NCBI GenBank assembly: GCA_963281255.1
Contig: OY725500.1
Coordinates: 1,674,001 to 1,738,000 of the forward strand
Direction: 5' to 3'
Origin: Aphrocallistes beatrix
Lineage: Eukaryota; Porifera; Hexactinellida; Sceptrulophora; Aphrocallistidae
DNA: 64,000 nt
Part shown: piece by piece, positions 1 to 11,136 of the stretch
How positions within the stretch are numbered: the first letter of the stretch is position 1
Layout of the letters: each line of letters opens with the position of its first letter
Notes under the pieces: generated by a model
Database searches by the model: none
Told to the model about the DNA's origin: nothing
The model's input: only the letters and a program-made list of their open reading frames with translations
Translations under genes and position numbers: made by a program

Positions 1-65
1 CTATATGAGAGATCATTTGTAATTGTTGTCCACAATATTTATATAATGTAAACAAATTTTTAAAA

Positions 66-192
66 AATGCTAGATTGAGTAACTCCAGGCGCCCGCAGTG
101 CAATTCTGCGGACATAGTTCGCAACCAGCGCAGCGCAAGCAAGCGAAGCGCGCTTGGATATATAAACTTTAATTGAGTTTTAATAGTAAGGA
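66..192 (-). repeat. Abundant GC-head repeat, partial copy
   Basis: Read on the minus strand this begins with the 5' tag ATCCTTACTATTAAAACTC, then an AT stretch, then the head AAGCGCGCTTCGCTTGCTTG followed by GCGCTGCG. The same head recurs about a dozen times in the window. After the head this copy diverges from the usual body, so only the head module is shared. Confidence 0.75.
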
Positions 193-2271
193 TTATAGTT
201 GGCAATTAAGTTTCGTTTTTAACATCAATAGAAATAATTATATTGATAAAAATTAAATTAATTATTTATCTATCAATAATACATTTATTGTAAATTTCTC
301 TTTTAAACTCAAAGCACTTGTCTAATAAATACTTCTTAACTTTAAATGAATAGCACTTCTGTCACTTAGCACTTAAGACCATTATATACTGTTATCACAG
401 GCAAGTAGATTAAGGTGTCACATGCGATATTTATTACCTGTTAGGCAGCTGTCGCAGTTTGAATGAATTGACCTCAATGGAGATATATATTTTAGTATCA
501 TTTATGTGTAAAGCAATATGGCGTTCCAATACCTTTGTCCAGACAGTGTATTTACTACTGTTGATTTGGATATAGCATTGGCCCGAGGTAACAAATTCTG
601 TTTTTATTTTGTTTCCTTTAAACAATACAACTTATAGATGGAAAATTGTATTATCATGGTTCTTGGTTGTGTACAGATAAGACAGAAAAACACAAAATAA
701 TAAAAATTCGTAACAAATCCGATCAATTTTTGACGTTTTTTAATAATAAAGTTGTTTAAATCTCCAATTTCAGAAAAGTCTAACCTAACCAACGGAACTT
801 TTGGAAACATTATCTATAAGACTTGTATGCTGTTTTGGCATTGACTATATTAAAATTATTTCCGTTAAAAATCTTTTTGTCACTCTTTTTTATATTTTTC
901 CGGGAAAAAATCAATTTTTTAGAAATAACCCTTTACGAGAAATACTTTCAAGTTAAAATATACATATTAATAAATCTAACACAAGATCCTTACATATCCT
1001 GCCTATTCAAACACGACTTGAGATTTTTAAAAATATAGATCGACCGCTATTACCAGATTTCGCATGGTGTATGGTGGGACATTAGTTGATTGTGAAAAGG
1101 AAGATCACGATCCCGATCCCGATCTTAGCTGATAATATTATCGGCGATTTTGAACAATATTAAAATTTCAAAAGGAAATACTAATCAAACTTAGCTACCA
1201 GAATATGTAATAGTCTTTTAGTGCTGGAAGTAGACTCAATTGGTAACAGCATCGAAAAATAGAATAAGTATATGATAATGAGGAGGGAAGCCAAAAAAAT
1301 CCAAAAATGATCTAGCTAAAAACAGATCGCGATCTTCCATCCAATTATTCAAAATAGGAATATGATCGCGATAGTGATGGAGCTATCCTAATGCCCTAGT
1401 GCAACTTGCCCAACCCTTTTTGTTCGCTGGCCAAATAAGGGATTATTTAGCTACTTTAGGACCACACGGCCTTTGATATATCATGGTAACATGTTTGCTT
1501 ATTTGGGGCTAGCATTGATTTACAGTATTTTAGATTATACTCAAATAATAACTACCTTTTCATTTAATTATTGAAAATAGATCTACTGGGATATCTGACA
1601 TTGTTTTAGTTGACAATGTCTGCTCGCATACTTGGTGTCGCTATTCGTAATTTCCTGATAAATGAGTCAGATAGGAGTGATCTAGATTTGCTTTTGACAC
1701 TTTTCATTTGATATTTTAGTATTGTTTGAGATGGTTTATTATTTGGAATTTATATAACTGTCCCAGTTGAGGAAATCCCAGTTATGTGCCAGATAATTAT
1801 TTGATCAATATTCGATTAAAAAGTAATTTGAGTTTATAAAGTTATTCAAGTACATGTAATAACTTTGTTGAAATGGCTACTCTCATTTGGTTTCTCTTAA
1901 TTAGGTTCGCCCAAATAGGTTTCACTCAAACAAATCGCGCACACCTGGTAAGTTCCTGAGGATGTCCGAGCATGCGTGTTGAATAGAATTCTTTCGCGGG
2001 CACGTAGGTTGGACAAGCCTGTCCTAGTGTACGGATATACAAAAATGGTTCAGAAATATTCAGAACTTTTGACAGTGAATTAAATAAATACAAAAAGCAA
2101 ATACATTGCGCTTGCATTTAAAGCACTCAGTAAATTATTTTTCCAGGGATTTAAAGCTGATTGTTCATAAAATAATCGAAACTAAATATTTGTACAATTT
2201 CCTATGTATATAAATACTACACTCAAAATAAAATTGTCAAAAGAAATATATTCATAATGAATTAGATTTTA
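193..2271. other. No gene recognised
   Basis: AT-rich, with no convincing coding region on either strand. Positions about 520-552 look like one terminus of the Tc1-like MITE family seen at 40.3 and 57.1 kb (ACCTTTGTCCAGACAGTGTA), without a partner end. Positions about 1105-1125 hold a short run of GATCCC units. Short open frames here have no recognisable motif. Confidence 0.5.
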
Positions 2272-3121
2272 TATTGTCATTAGTTCGACTCGGTTTTGAT
2301 AGGGTTGTCACTAGTTCGACACGGTTTTGGTAGGGTTGATATTAGTTCGACTCGGTTTTGCTAGGACTGAATTAGTTCGACTCGGTTTTAATGGTTTCTC
2401 ATTCTACTATATTGAAACCATATGGTGATGAGTTTGGATTTTGTTGCCTCTCATCAAGGAATCGTGATAACAATAACAACATTCATTCACTATATAATAT
2501 GTTTGTAATATCTCCTAAGTATCAATTTATACTGATTTCTTAATGGAATACACAGTTTGCTATTATAGACGTCATATTGGGCGGATCTTAACAACAACAG
2601 ATGAGCACAAATATCTGAAATGCAATGTAAAACAAAACAAAACTTATTTGAAATGCGTTCTCTTCAGGGATGGTTGTAAAGCGATGGCGAAATTGCAATT
2701 GGATACAAACCTGATTTCATAGAATATTCTAATGTTTCAGATGAGTCAGAAGCAGAGGAAGAATTATTACCTAATAATACGAATAAATGTGTTGTTTGTC
2801 TGAATCATCGAACAGAAACTTGGATTTTCTTGCCATGTAGGCATGCAAACTATTGTGCTGGATGCAGCAAACAAATCGAGGAACTTGGGCAACCTTGCCC
2901 AGTATGTCGTACCCAATTGAAAACAGTTTCCAAATATATACATCTTAATGCTCCAACTGAATGATACTTCACCTACCCTTAGAGTTTAATAGATTTGTTC
3001 ACTTTATTTGTCAGTTATTTACGTATTTACCCTGTTATCCCTGTTAAACTAATGAGACTAAGTAAAACTGAGTCGAACTAATGACAACCCTAGCAAAAAC
3101 GAGTCGAACTATTGACAACTA
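2272..3121. mobile_element. Foldback-like element with tandem-unit inverted ends
   Basis: The left end holds four tandem copies of a roughly 30-bp unit with core TAGTTCGACTCGGTTTT followed by TAGGGTTGTCA. The right end (about 3062-3120) holds two copies of the same unit in inverted orientation. Between them lies a small FLYWCH/RING gene. Tandemly repeated units in inverted terminal arrays are the hallmark of foldback elements, but no transposase is present, so this would be non-autonomous. The assignment is structural inference. The exact termini and the target duplication are unclear. Confidence 0.6.
2543..2964 (+). pseudogene. FLYWCH-like plus RING-finger protein inside foldback element
   Basis: The first part (2543 to about 2710) encodes an FLYWCH-type zinc-finger half with the motif TYLKCVLFRDGCKAMAKL. 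The second part (to the stop at 2962-2964) encodes an acidic linker and a C-terminal C3HC4 RING: CVVC, then PCRHANYCAGC, then PCPVC. All eight metal ligands of the RING are visible. RING domains usually act as E3 ubiquitin ligases and FLYWCH domains bind DNA or protein; a role here is unknown. The two halves lie in different frames, joined near 2700, so either one frameshift or a small deletion removed the usual spacer. Start chosen at the ATG that gives the full FLYWCH frame. It sits wholly between the inverted arrays, so it looks like cargo or the element's own gene rather than a host gene. Confidence 0.65.
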
Positions 3122-3235
3122 GGGCTTACAATCCCGGGATCCCGATCGATTTCAGTTCCGGGATTCAATCCCGGGATGTTTTTTTAAACCCCGATCCCGA
3201 TTTCCAATCCCGGGATTCCGAGTTTAGTAGAAAAT
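3122..3235. repeat. CCCGGGAT-rich short repeat
   Basis: A cluster of ATCCCGGGAT and GATCCCGAT palindromic units directly abuts the right end of the foldback-like element. It resembles the GC-rich palindromic ends of some hAT-type elements. Only one side is visible, so no element boundary can be set. Confidence 0.4.
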
Positions 3236-3285
3236 GGCTTTAATTGTAGTCAAAGCATGGGACTGGTTTGCTTGTATGAATGCAA

Positions 3286-3973
3286 ACGCATTGTTGGATC
3301 ATATCTTGAAAACCGCAAGAGCTAGACATTCAAATTTAATTCCATTTGATAGCGAATAGGATCCTATTAGGCAATAATATACTTTCTGTGTCTAAATTCA
3401 ATGGTTTATGAGATATTCAACAATTTATCATATTGGCCTAATTCGGAAATTTGTCGAATATCTCATAAACAATTGAATTTAGACATAGAAAGTATATTAT
3501 TGCTTAATAGGAGGTAGCCTATTCGCTATCAAATGGAATTACATTTGAATATCTAGCTCTTGTGGTTTTCAAGATATGATCCCAACTGACCAAATTACGA
3601 ATCCATAGCAACCCTGGAATGTAGCAACATTCCAAAAAATTCCAAAACTTTCGCATCAACCCATTCATAGCTCAGTTCTATGCGAAAAACCTTATAATAC
3701 AAACACTTAGTAGTGCCCTTAAACGGCCTCAGAAAATCACTAAATTTGTCACAAATATAACCTATTGCGTGATCACGTGATGACTAACCTAAATTTTATC
3801 GATGAATATGGGTACTTTAACACCATATTTATATATGATGGTAATACATCCCTAAGCTCTATTTTGCGTGGTTAATGATTTTAGGCAAGCCATGTATTAG
3901 TTCTACCATCTTCTACCGCATCCCTAGTCCAAAATCCGAAGATTATTGTAGGTCTTATATGTAGTAGGCCATG
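3286..3973. mobile_element. Long-palindrome MITE, left arm truncated
   Basis: The two arms are inverted copies around a centre near 3440 (TTTATGAGATATTC versus GAATATCTCATAAA). The right arm runs out to a terminus (CGCATCCCTAGTC, then a TATATG-rich tip) shared with the complete 1,078-bp member at 35359-36436. The outer half of the left arm is missing. It carries no coding sequence. Confidence 0.7.
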
Positions 3974-4194
3974 AGTAAACTCAAAAAAATATCAAGGTAA
4001 AAATTACTGGGGGGAGTGACTAAATATTCAGATATGCCAAAAATTAGCTTTTGCGACTGGTTGTCCCTTCAATCAATTTTTATCTGTACTTCCACTAAAT
4101 AAATCCAGTTTAATAATTAAAAAAATTATATTTAGCACTTGCATATGCAAAAAATAATGAAAATGATCGAAAAACGTAAATGAAGGAATTTTAC

Positions 4195-4499
4195 CTTGAG
4201 TTTTCGCTGTAAAGCTACAGACACAAGTTGATCTTGCATAGAAAATATGATCTTACGAACAAATTCTTTAGTTTCTTTCAGGTCAATACTAAATCGTTCT
4301 TTATTACTACTCAGATCAACAAATCTGATAAAACGTTCGTATGAAGCTGCTATAAGAACATCTTCTTCTAACAAAAGAGAAGTGATCTGCTCTTTCAGAT
4401 TTATCTTTACAGTTTCAATATGTTTGATGAAGTTTTGTCTTCTAAAGGAGAGATTGGTAAATGACCATAAGGCAATGGCAGTTATCATTTCTTTTTTGG
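4195..4499 (-). CDS. WD40-like host gene, exon (3' of pair)
   Basis: The minus-strand frame is open from the acceptor at about 4500 (branch-like TACTAAC followed by CCTAG) to the donor AAG|GTAAAA at 4194-4195. It encodes about 101 residues with the pattern LLEEDVLIAASYERFIRFVD, typical of a WD-repeat blade (hydrophobic strand, small residues, then a strand ending in VD). The next exon lies further left and was not found. Neighbouring DNA is MITE-rich, yet this frame has no stops, which argues for a live host exon. The family is inferred from blade pattern only and no specific WD protein is recognised. Confidence 0.5.
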
Positions 4500-4558
4500 C
4501 TAGGGATTGGTTAGTATTTTCATTTTAGAATCATCTTTATACATTATTTTCTGATTAC

Positions 4559-4644
4559 TCAAGCATTTTAAATGACTCCACTCACAAATATGACCATTAA
4601 TTGTCAAAGAATCAAAACATATTTGATTTTTGTAATTAATTTTA
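4559..4644 (-). CDS. WD40-like host gene, upstream exon
   Basis: The acceptor TTTTCTCCATAG is followed by an open stretch containing CFDSLTINGHICEW, a good WD-blade strand signature. The donor is probably GTAATC at 4558, giving an intron of about 59 bp that ends in TACTAACCAATCCCTAG and joins the next exon in phase 1. A stronger-looking donor (GTGAGT) lies 30 bp earlier in the same phase. The very short intron with a consensus branch point supports a real gene. The incoming phase is 2, the same as the outgoing phase of the exon at 25692-25772, so both could belong to one long gene; this is speculative. Confidence 0.45.
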
Positions 4645-5071
4645 CTATGGAGAAAACAAATATTACATAATATAAATATTAAGCTCACAAATACAAAATA
4701 AATATTAGAGTTAAAGAAGTACTAATGAGACGGACTTCTACTTCTTAATTGCAGACTATTACTTGACTTAGCTTGAAGATATACTTGGCTTAGCTTGAGA
4801 TATAGACTAGACATAGCTTGAAATAGACTTGAATTCGCTCGAGAGATAGACTTGACCTGAGGCGCCATAAGGGGATAATATACTTACGAGTAATAAGGAA
4901 CAACCACACTCTAGACTTCCAATAGGATATAGTCACACAATCCGGACTTCTACATTCTGATGAAGTTGACTAAATAAACAATAATATTATTAAATTAGTT
5001 CTTGAATTTAGCATGTTTACTATTATCATGTTTAAATACTACAGTAGTGCATTATATAGAGGTCTTAACTA

Positions 5072-5569
5072 CAGTCGACTCTCGTTAACACGTACACCAA
5101 GGGACCGTGGAGATTTGTACTCCTTATCCGGAGTACGTATTAACCGAAGTACGTACATAGCCACATTTGTCCAAAATACTTAATATACATACGTAGTGAT
5201 AACTACGTGAGAGTATGAAATTGTACTTGTCAAAGAGAGAACTCATTATCCATGTTGTATTAACGAGATTCGACTGTATTTTCATTGAGAAATATCTGTC
5301 TAGTATCTATCTACGTACATACTACGTACAATATTCAAAGTGCTCGTAGGCACACACCTGTTCGTAGTAACCGATGTATTTAGTATTGAAAACGCACTGA
5401 AGGGGACCCACAAATCCTACATATTATCCGATATTTCGTCTTATCCGTGTTCGTGTTAACCGGAGTTCGTTTGTATATATTTTGCCATAGATTAGGTTGG
5501 GGAATCAAAACTTGTACTTCTTATCCGATTGTACTCCTTATCCGTGTTCGTATTAACGAGAGTAGACTG
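5072..5569. mobile_element. pogo-type MITE (TA flanks)
   Basis: Terminal inverted repeats CAGTCGACTCTCGTTAA and TTAACGAGAGTAGACTG are flanked by TA on both sides. The interior repeats TACTCCTTATCCG phrases in both orientations, as expected for a Tigger/pogo-derived non-autonomous element. No coding capacity. Confidence 0.8.
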
Positions 5570-5763
5570 TATATTAGATTGTGAACATTTGAATACAGTG
5601 AAAAAAACTTTGGTAGAATGCCTCACCGTGACGCATTGCATTCGCAAAATGGCAGAATAAAAGTTTTAAAATTTCGGCTAAGGGTTCAGATTCATTGGCG
5701 TTAAAATGACTTTTCTCCCTACACAATTCACATTGAACATTTTCTAAACATCATTGATGAATT

Positions 5764-6010
5764 TCAAGAACTTAACAGTTTGGTTCTCACAATGTTCTTA
5801 TCCGTGATATTATAAGCTAAATGTCCGACTGAAGTTGACTCATGGTAAACCCTAAGGGTCAAATTTACGTTTTTCCTTTCCAAACTGATAGCCAACAGGC
5901 TTCGATGTGAATTTGGGGCACGTTTAAATAAATTGCATTTATCCAAATTAAGGTTATTATGCTCATATTTTTGGAGTAACGAGGATTGCATATACACTTT
6001 TCGTAGTCTT
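5764..6010 (-). CDS. Unidentified open frame, possible terminal exon
   Basis: About 77 residues are open on the minus strand, ending in a stop at 5764-5766. The composition is protein-like (for example SHRSLLAISLERKNVNLTLR) but no family is recognised. It lies just downstream, in minus-strand order, of the THAP remnant, without an obvious splice link. It could be a terminal exon or chance. Confidence 0.25.
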
Positions 6011-6111
6011 AAATTCAGTAATTTGTTCTAACAAACTTGAGTATATCCATTTATTCTAGAATAATTACATTACTTAAGTCTTAGAAGAAGAAATCACTCA
6101 CCCTGGAATCT

Positions 6112-6248
6112 TGTTGTTTTGGTAGTCCTCAGGATGACTCCAAACCATTTTCACGAAGAGCACCATCTCTTGGGAAGTTGAAAAACTTCATGGAGTGTTT
6201 TACTTCTTTGTAATTGGAAGTAAAGCCAGGCGCGACACAGGACATCTC
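6112..6248 (-). pseudogene. THAP-domain remnant
   Basis: On the minus strand an ATG opens a frame starting MSCVAPGFTSNY and continuing FFNFPRDGALREN, the layout of an N-terminal THAP zinc finger (C-x2-4-C, then SNY, then FP). The second cysteine of the first pair is replaced by Phe and the conserved Trp by Gly, and a stop follows within the domain. A GTGAGT donor follows near 6105. THAP domains occur in P-element and Kolobok-type transposases and in host regulators; this copy is decayed. Confidence 0.5.
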
Positions 6249-6744
6249 GTCCAAATATTAATTCATGCAATTGGTGTTGAAAATGAGGTATTATAAACGA
6301 GTAATAGAAAAAAATACAATAAAACAAGACATACGTGTAATACACTAGTGTTGCATGTGAAGTAAATATAAATATTGTGGTTACATAATATTTTCAAAAT
6401 GAATATTTAATCAACCGTGAACACAAAATATGTGAGAATTATATAGTCGATAATAACAGTATTAATTAATTTAGCAAGATTAAAGTTACTAACCAATCCA
6501 TGGTACTCAATTTGTGTTGACTGCCATTGCTCTAGTATATCGAATGCTATGAATAAATAGTAGTCAAAAAAATCCCACTCCTCTACAGGGGGGGGCTTGA
6601 GAACGCAAACTCATTATAATTTAGAGCTGGAGCTGGATTGCATTCCAATTAAAGGTACGCAGAGAGGAAGCGCATTTCTAAATTCAGTGAAGCTAAAATT
6701 AAGCTCTGAACCAGTTTTCGTTCCAATTCTATAGAAAATGATAG

Positions 6745-7498
6745 CATTAAAGCGTCAATAATATTAGAATATAACATCTTGATTTACCAGGTCTATCTGA
6801 TGTGCATATGTGGTTTGTACATTAGAGTGTTTCAAAAAATGCAAAAGGTGTGATCTTTAGATGCACAAGGTTCAAATAGTTTACTTTGAGCACGGTATAT
6901 TCACCATAAAAAATCGAGCAATTTGGGGATATTTATAGTTGAGCAAGGTAGGCTTCCCCTCGTGCAGATTTAGAATGGGATTTGTCCGGTTTGGAGTTTT
7001 AAATTGCAAAATACGCATTTCTGATAGACAAAGAAACTAGCAACTTTATATTTGAGATATTTCGGGGCAGTTTAATGTAAGCTAATAATACATTTTACCA
7101 GCCTTCGGACCTAACTTTTTTCACAAATATTTCCAAACCTGCAGATTTCAGGTCATTAAAATGTATTACGTATTAGCTGATATAAAACCGTCCCAATATC
7201 TCAGAGATAAATTTGTCAGTCTCTTTGTCTATCAGAAGTACGTCTTTTGCAATTTTAAGCCTCAAACCGGACAAATCCCATTAAAATTCTGCACGAGGGG
7301 AAGCCTACCTTGCGCGACCTTTAAATAATCACCAAATTGCTTGATTTTTTATGGTGAATAGTCCGTGCTCAAAGTAAGCTATTTGAACCTTGTGCATCTA
7401 AATATCACACTTTTGAATTTTTTGAAACACTCGAATGCACCTAGTCATTAGACAGACCTGGTCAATCAAAATGTTATATTCTATTATTGACGCTTTAC
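6745..7498. mobile_element. Palindromic MITE, GTTTCAAAAA family copy 1
   Basis: Nearly the whole element is an inverted repeat: GCGTCAATAATATTAGAATA at the left and its complement at the right, with inner tracts such as CAAGGTAGGCTTCCCCTCGTG mirrored at 7290-7315. The centre is near 7110. A diverged second member lies at 32236-32922. Non-coding. Confidence 0.8.
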
Positions 7499-7644
7499 AA
7501 CGAAAATAGTGCGTATACAAAAAATATATATTGCGGAGACAACCATCCTAAATATTTCAGTAATTAGATGTTGCCTTCTATCACTCATATTTGCGAGATA
7601 GAGATCTTTTTAGAAAATAATAACTCGGAACTTCGACATTTTCA

Positions 7645-7785
7645 GGGGAGGATTGGGCCATTTGGACACCGGGCAAATTCCCAGTGGGCTGGTGGGTTGA
7701 TGAACAGGTAGACCAGTTGGCCAGTGGGTTAGTAGGATGGTAGGCCAGTGGTCCCCCAATCCGAAGTTGGCCAATCCGCCACTGG
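7645..7785. mobile_element. Short hAT-like MITE
   Basis: The ends CAGGGGAGGATTGGGCCA and TGGCCAATCCGCCACTG are imperfect inverted repeats. The flanking 8-mers GACATTTT and GATTCTTT are only partly alike, so the target duplication is decayed. The interior is a run of degenerate GGCCAGTGGGT-like phrases. Confidence 0.55.
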
Positions 7786-8105
7786 ATTCTTTACAGTGTC
7801 ATCATATGTCAACATATTTTTGTAGAGACACCTATAGTGTATCTTCGCTATTAACATAGAACCGATATGTTGAATAGTTTTCGAGATATATCAAAAGAAG
7901 AATATCACACAATGCGACGAAATCATGAAAATTCAGTACATTTTGGTAATTAAAGATTAGGCAAAAAATCTATATAATGCCTCATCATTACAAAAAGTAC
8001 AAGTCATTATCTTATAAACTTTCGCCACGGGAAGCATTGCGACCGGCCGGACAGCAATACCCATTGAGAACCCTGCACCTATACTATTATATAGGAATAT
8101 AGAAC
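7786..8105. other. No gene recognised
   Basis: AT-rich spacer between the short hAT-like MITE and the pogo element. No coding motif, RNA gene or terminal repeat was recognised here. Confidence 0.4.
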
Positions 8106-8550
8106 CTACCGTAAACGGGGGCTACTTTGTCCCTATGAGTTTGCTTTGTCCCACAATAGCAATTTTAAAAAAACATACTCAAACTTAAATATTGCGGTTT
8201 AAATACCTTTGGATATATTGAGAGATTCATTCAACATATTATCAATGTGATTACATCGATTCATAATTTGGAATATCTTAATCATGTTTTATTCATTTGA
8301 GTATCCTTACTATTAAAACTCGATTAATGTATATTATTTATATGTATATGTGTATATGTATATATATGATCACATTCATACTCATTGAATTTTAATAAAG
8401 GCTCCCATGACATTTCTTATTTACTCATAACATTTATTCTGATGATAGATATAAATCGAAAGCAATTCTCTTATGCTGTGCTCAATATACTTCACTTCTG
8501 TTTCATTTTTTCTTATCTCTTACATATTTCCATACTAAGCACTATTTCGT

Positions 8551-8742
8551 ATGGCAACGAAACTGCCTAGTGCCTCTAACTCTATTGTATTGGATAGTAC
8601 TCAGCAAATGACGTCAGGTTCCGACCCCAGCTTGCTGGATACAATGTCGATACCCTTCGCCCTTGTCCCCGATTGTAGCGTACTTCATGGCTACCTTATG
8701 AATGTACTCTCTTCTGGACAACCTATTCATGAATACTGATAT
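8551..8742 (+). other. Unassigned 62-codon open frame next to a repeat head
   Basis: An open frame of 62 codons with moderately GC-rich, protein-like composition, directly left of a minus-strand copy of the abundant GC head. No domain is recognised and it may be chance. It shows that this head copy is joined to a body unlike the usual one. Confidence 0.2.
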
Positions 8743-8747
8743 TCGGT

Positions 8748-8832
8748 CCAATCGGTTTCAACCAAAGGGCACCTCCGGCGGACACAAAGTGTACGCTAGC
8801 CGCGCGCGCAAGCAAGCAAAGCGCGCTTGTTT
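8748..8832 (-). repeat. Abundant GC-head repeat, head only
   Basis: On the minus strand: AAGCGCGCTTTGCTTGCTTG, a GC run, then ACACTTTGTGTCCGCCGGAG. The usual body (TGACGTCA-bearing) does not follow, so this is a head attached to other DNA. Confidence 0.75.
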
Positions 8833-9101
8833 AGCTATAATATGTCAACGAAGGTATTATATTTAGAACTTCCTTGGGATTTTCGAGGAATTTAATCAAT
8901 ATGCACATAGTACCAAGTTTTCCGTGAATTCCATTATAAAGTAAGAAATCTTTAAATCAATCAATAAGGGCATACTGTAAGATTTGTCATTTATACATTA
9001 TATTGAAAAACTTGTTTTGGGGGAAAATTTGGGGTGGGTTTGACCCACTTTGTAATATATTATCTGCATAATGTTTTATACCTTATTAACCACAATTAGC
9101 A

Positions 9102-10516
9102 ATGCCTAGAGAATATAAACGGACTCCAGGAAGTAGAACATATCGAGACTACTCGACAGAAAAATTAGAGCCAACTTTAAAAATCACTTGGACAAAAGGG
9201 ATGACTCAGCGCAATGCAGCTAAGCATTTTAAGATACCAAGAAGCACCTTAAAATATAAGCTGAAAGGGGAACACCAGTTGCCTTTTGGTGGAAACAAAG
9301 TTTTGACAGATGAGTGATTATGGGTTTCCTCTTGATACGTATGATTTGAAGTATATTGTTAAATCCTTTTTAGATAAAACTGGATGTACAGAACCAAGAT
9401 TCAAACAAAACCCTGGTGCAAAGAAAGTATTATGCAAAAGTGTATGTAAATATCCACAACAGATACTTAGCATCTAAAGCATCGATGAGTATAATGTACT
9501 GTGGAAACGCTATGGGAGAATTATTGCCCCCTTATGTGGTTTAGAAGGCAGAACACTTAGGGAGCACATGTGAGGAGGATGGTCCATCTGGTACAAGATA
9601 TAATAAAATAAGGTCTGGATGGTTTGATGGTGTTATCTTTGACGATTGGTTTTTCCAACAGGATTAACCAAAGCTTAAACGTCAGGAAGGGAAAAAAGTC
9701 TTAATAGGAGATAATCTATCATCACATATGACTCTGGAAGTAATAAAGTCCTGTAATGAAAACCAAATAGCTTTTGTGCGTCTCCCACCGAACTCAAAAC
9801 ATCTCACACATGCATTGGATATTGCCTTCTACAAACCCGTAAAGGTAAATTGGAGGAAAGTTTTAACATCATGGAAATTGAATATTCAACTCAATGTTCA
9901 CTGATGTGTCCAAGGATCAATTTCCCAAGATGTTAAAACGACTTCACGAATTAATTTAACTAGACTCCCTCATAAAAGGAATGATCTTGAATTGATTAGT
10001 TCTAGTCTTTTAGACAAACTAAGTTAGCTGCGAACTGATACAGCTAAAGAACCTAAAAGGAAAAAAGGAGAGTAAATGTTACACCTGTGATGAGTGTAGA
10101 GGAATGTATCAAAGTCGGAGGAGAAAAAGATGTGGAGATAATATTCTTGAGGAAGTGATAAAGGATCATGAAGAGAGAAATGTAAGGAACGAAGAAATTT
10201 CGGATTCAGATATTGAACTAGAAGAAGTTACTATATCACCCACAAAACATTTGAAACCCAGAGTCGGCTCTCAAGTAATTGTTGAGTATGAATGTGAACT
10301 TTATCCAGGTAGAGTAGAGGTATTGGACGTAAAAGGTGCAGTGGTAAGCGTTATGATAAAATCTGGAAAGCACTGGAAGTAGGCGGATAGAAAAGATGAA
10401 ATATTTTTTTCCGTGGAGTGAAATAAAAATGGCAATTCAAGACCCAGACCTAGCTAATAGTAGAGGGATATACAAGGTTCCGGAATTAGAACACCGATGG
10501 GCATTATTAGATTAGG
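9102..10516 (+). pseudogene. pogo/Tigger-type transposase, decayed
   Basis: The N-terminal 71 codons encode a psq-type helix-turn-helix (MTQRNAAKHFKIPRSTLKYK). After a stop at 9315-9317 homology continues: a CENP-B-like segment (YGFPLDTYDLKYIV, about 9330), then the DDE_1 catalytic core with MYCGNAMGELLPPYVV (about 9497) and the second catalytic Asp in VLIGDNLSSH (about 9705), then FVRLPPNSKHLTHALDIAFY (about 9775). A conserved C-terminal segment (10104-10382 and on to 10516, ending ELEHRWALLD) completes it. At least five stops or frameshifts interrupt it, so it cannot make active transposase. Mobilisation, when active, would be cut-and-paste into TA. Length with all pieces (about 470 codons) fits the family. 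Confidence 0.85.
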
Positions 10517-10521
10517 ATATA

Positions 10522-10709
10522 CAGTCGACTCCGCTTAATAAGACCACTGTTTAATCGGGTCAGCCGCTTAATCGGGCCACTTTTGGCAGGACCGGAATAG
10601 CTCTCACACATAGAAGCTAATACAAAATATTTTCGGTTAATAGGCTCCTCCGCTTAATCGGGGCAAAAAGTCCTCTGACTGATGTGGCCCTATTAAGCGG
10701 AGTCGACTG
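10522..10709. mobile_element. pogo-type MITE, 188 bp
   Basis: Inverted repeats CAGTCGACTCCGCTTAATA and TATTAAGCGGAGTCGACTG, flanked by TA. It inserted just after the stop codon of the pogo transposase. A shorter relative is at 45187-45258. Confidence 0.9.
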
Positions 10710-11100
10710 TATATTTGAATACAAAGTATTTCCATGACAAGTATTATTCCTTAGTATTATTCTCGTTTTCTTATGGAATACTCTTATTTCACTTGTTTAA
10801 CCTAATGGGACAATTTCAACCCCAAGATAGAGGTCCTCAAACAGCAACCGTCGAAGGGAATTAAAGTAAAGTCGAATGTGTTAAAGTTTATAGATATCAC
10901 TGTTTTTGGCGAATATCTTACCCAATGTGCAGAGGCAAATGAAATTCCAAACAAGAATGCCTCTTGCAAATGTGTTGGAATACTGGATCTTATATAAAAA
11001 TCAATTTGGTCCCCTTCAAGATACTTGTATAATTTCTGAACAATGTTCAAATTTGTATTTCTCTACCAAAAAAACAATAACCCTTTGCCTTTTGGAACGA

Positions 11101-11136
11101 TATCCTTACTATTAAAACTCGATTAATGTGTGTGTA
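11101..11136 (+). repeat. 5' tag of split abundant repeat
   Basis: The tag CCTTACTATTAAAACTCGAT and an AATGTGTGTGTA stretch normally precede the GC head by only a few bases (compare 16586-16620). Here two elements (11137-11906 and 11912-14945) separate tag and head, which resumes at 14954. Confidence 0.75.

Larger units (their letters stand above)
8109..10825. mobile_element. pogo/Tigger DNA transposon, decayed
   Basis: The left terminus CCGTAAACGGGGGCTACTTTG and the roughly 140 bp after it match both arms of the MITE at 47056-47253, so this end is secure. The right terminus is only a degenerate candidate (GGGACAATTTCAACCCC at 10807-10823). It encloses a pogo-type transposase (9102-10516). 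Within it sit a minus-strand head of the abundant repeat (8748-8832), a fragment of that repeat's 5' tag (8303-8335) and a separate small MITE (10522-10709), so it has been invaded at least twice. Confidence 0.65.

Noticed and set aside
1926-2117. 63-codon minus-strand frame with PTYVPAKEFYSTR
   Set aside because: Looks protein-like for about 30 residues but no motif or neighbours support it.
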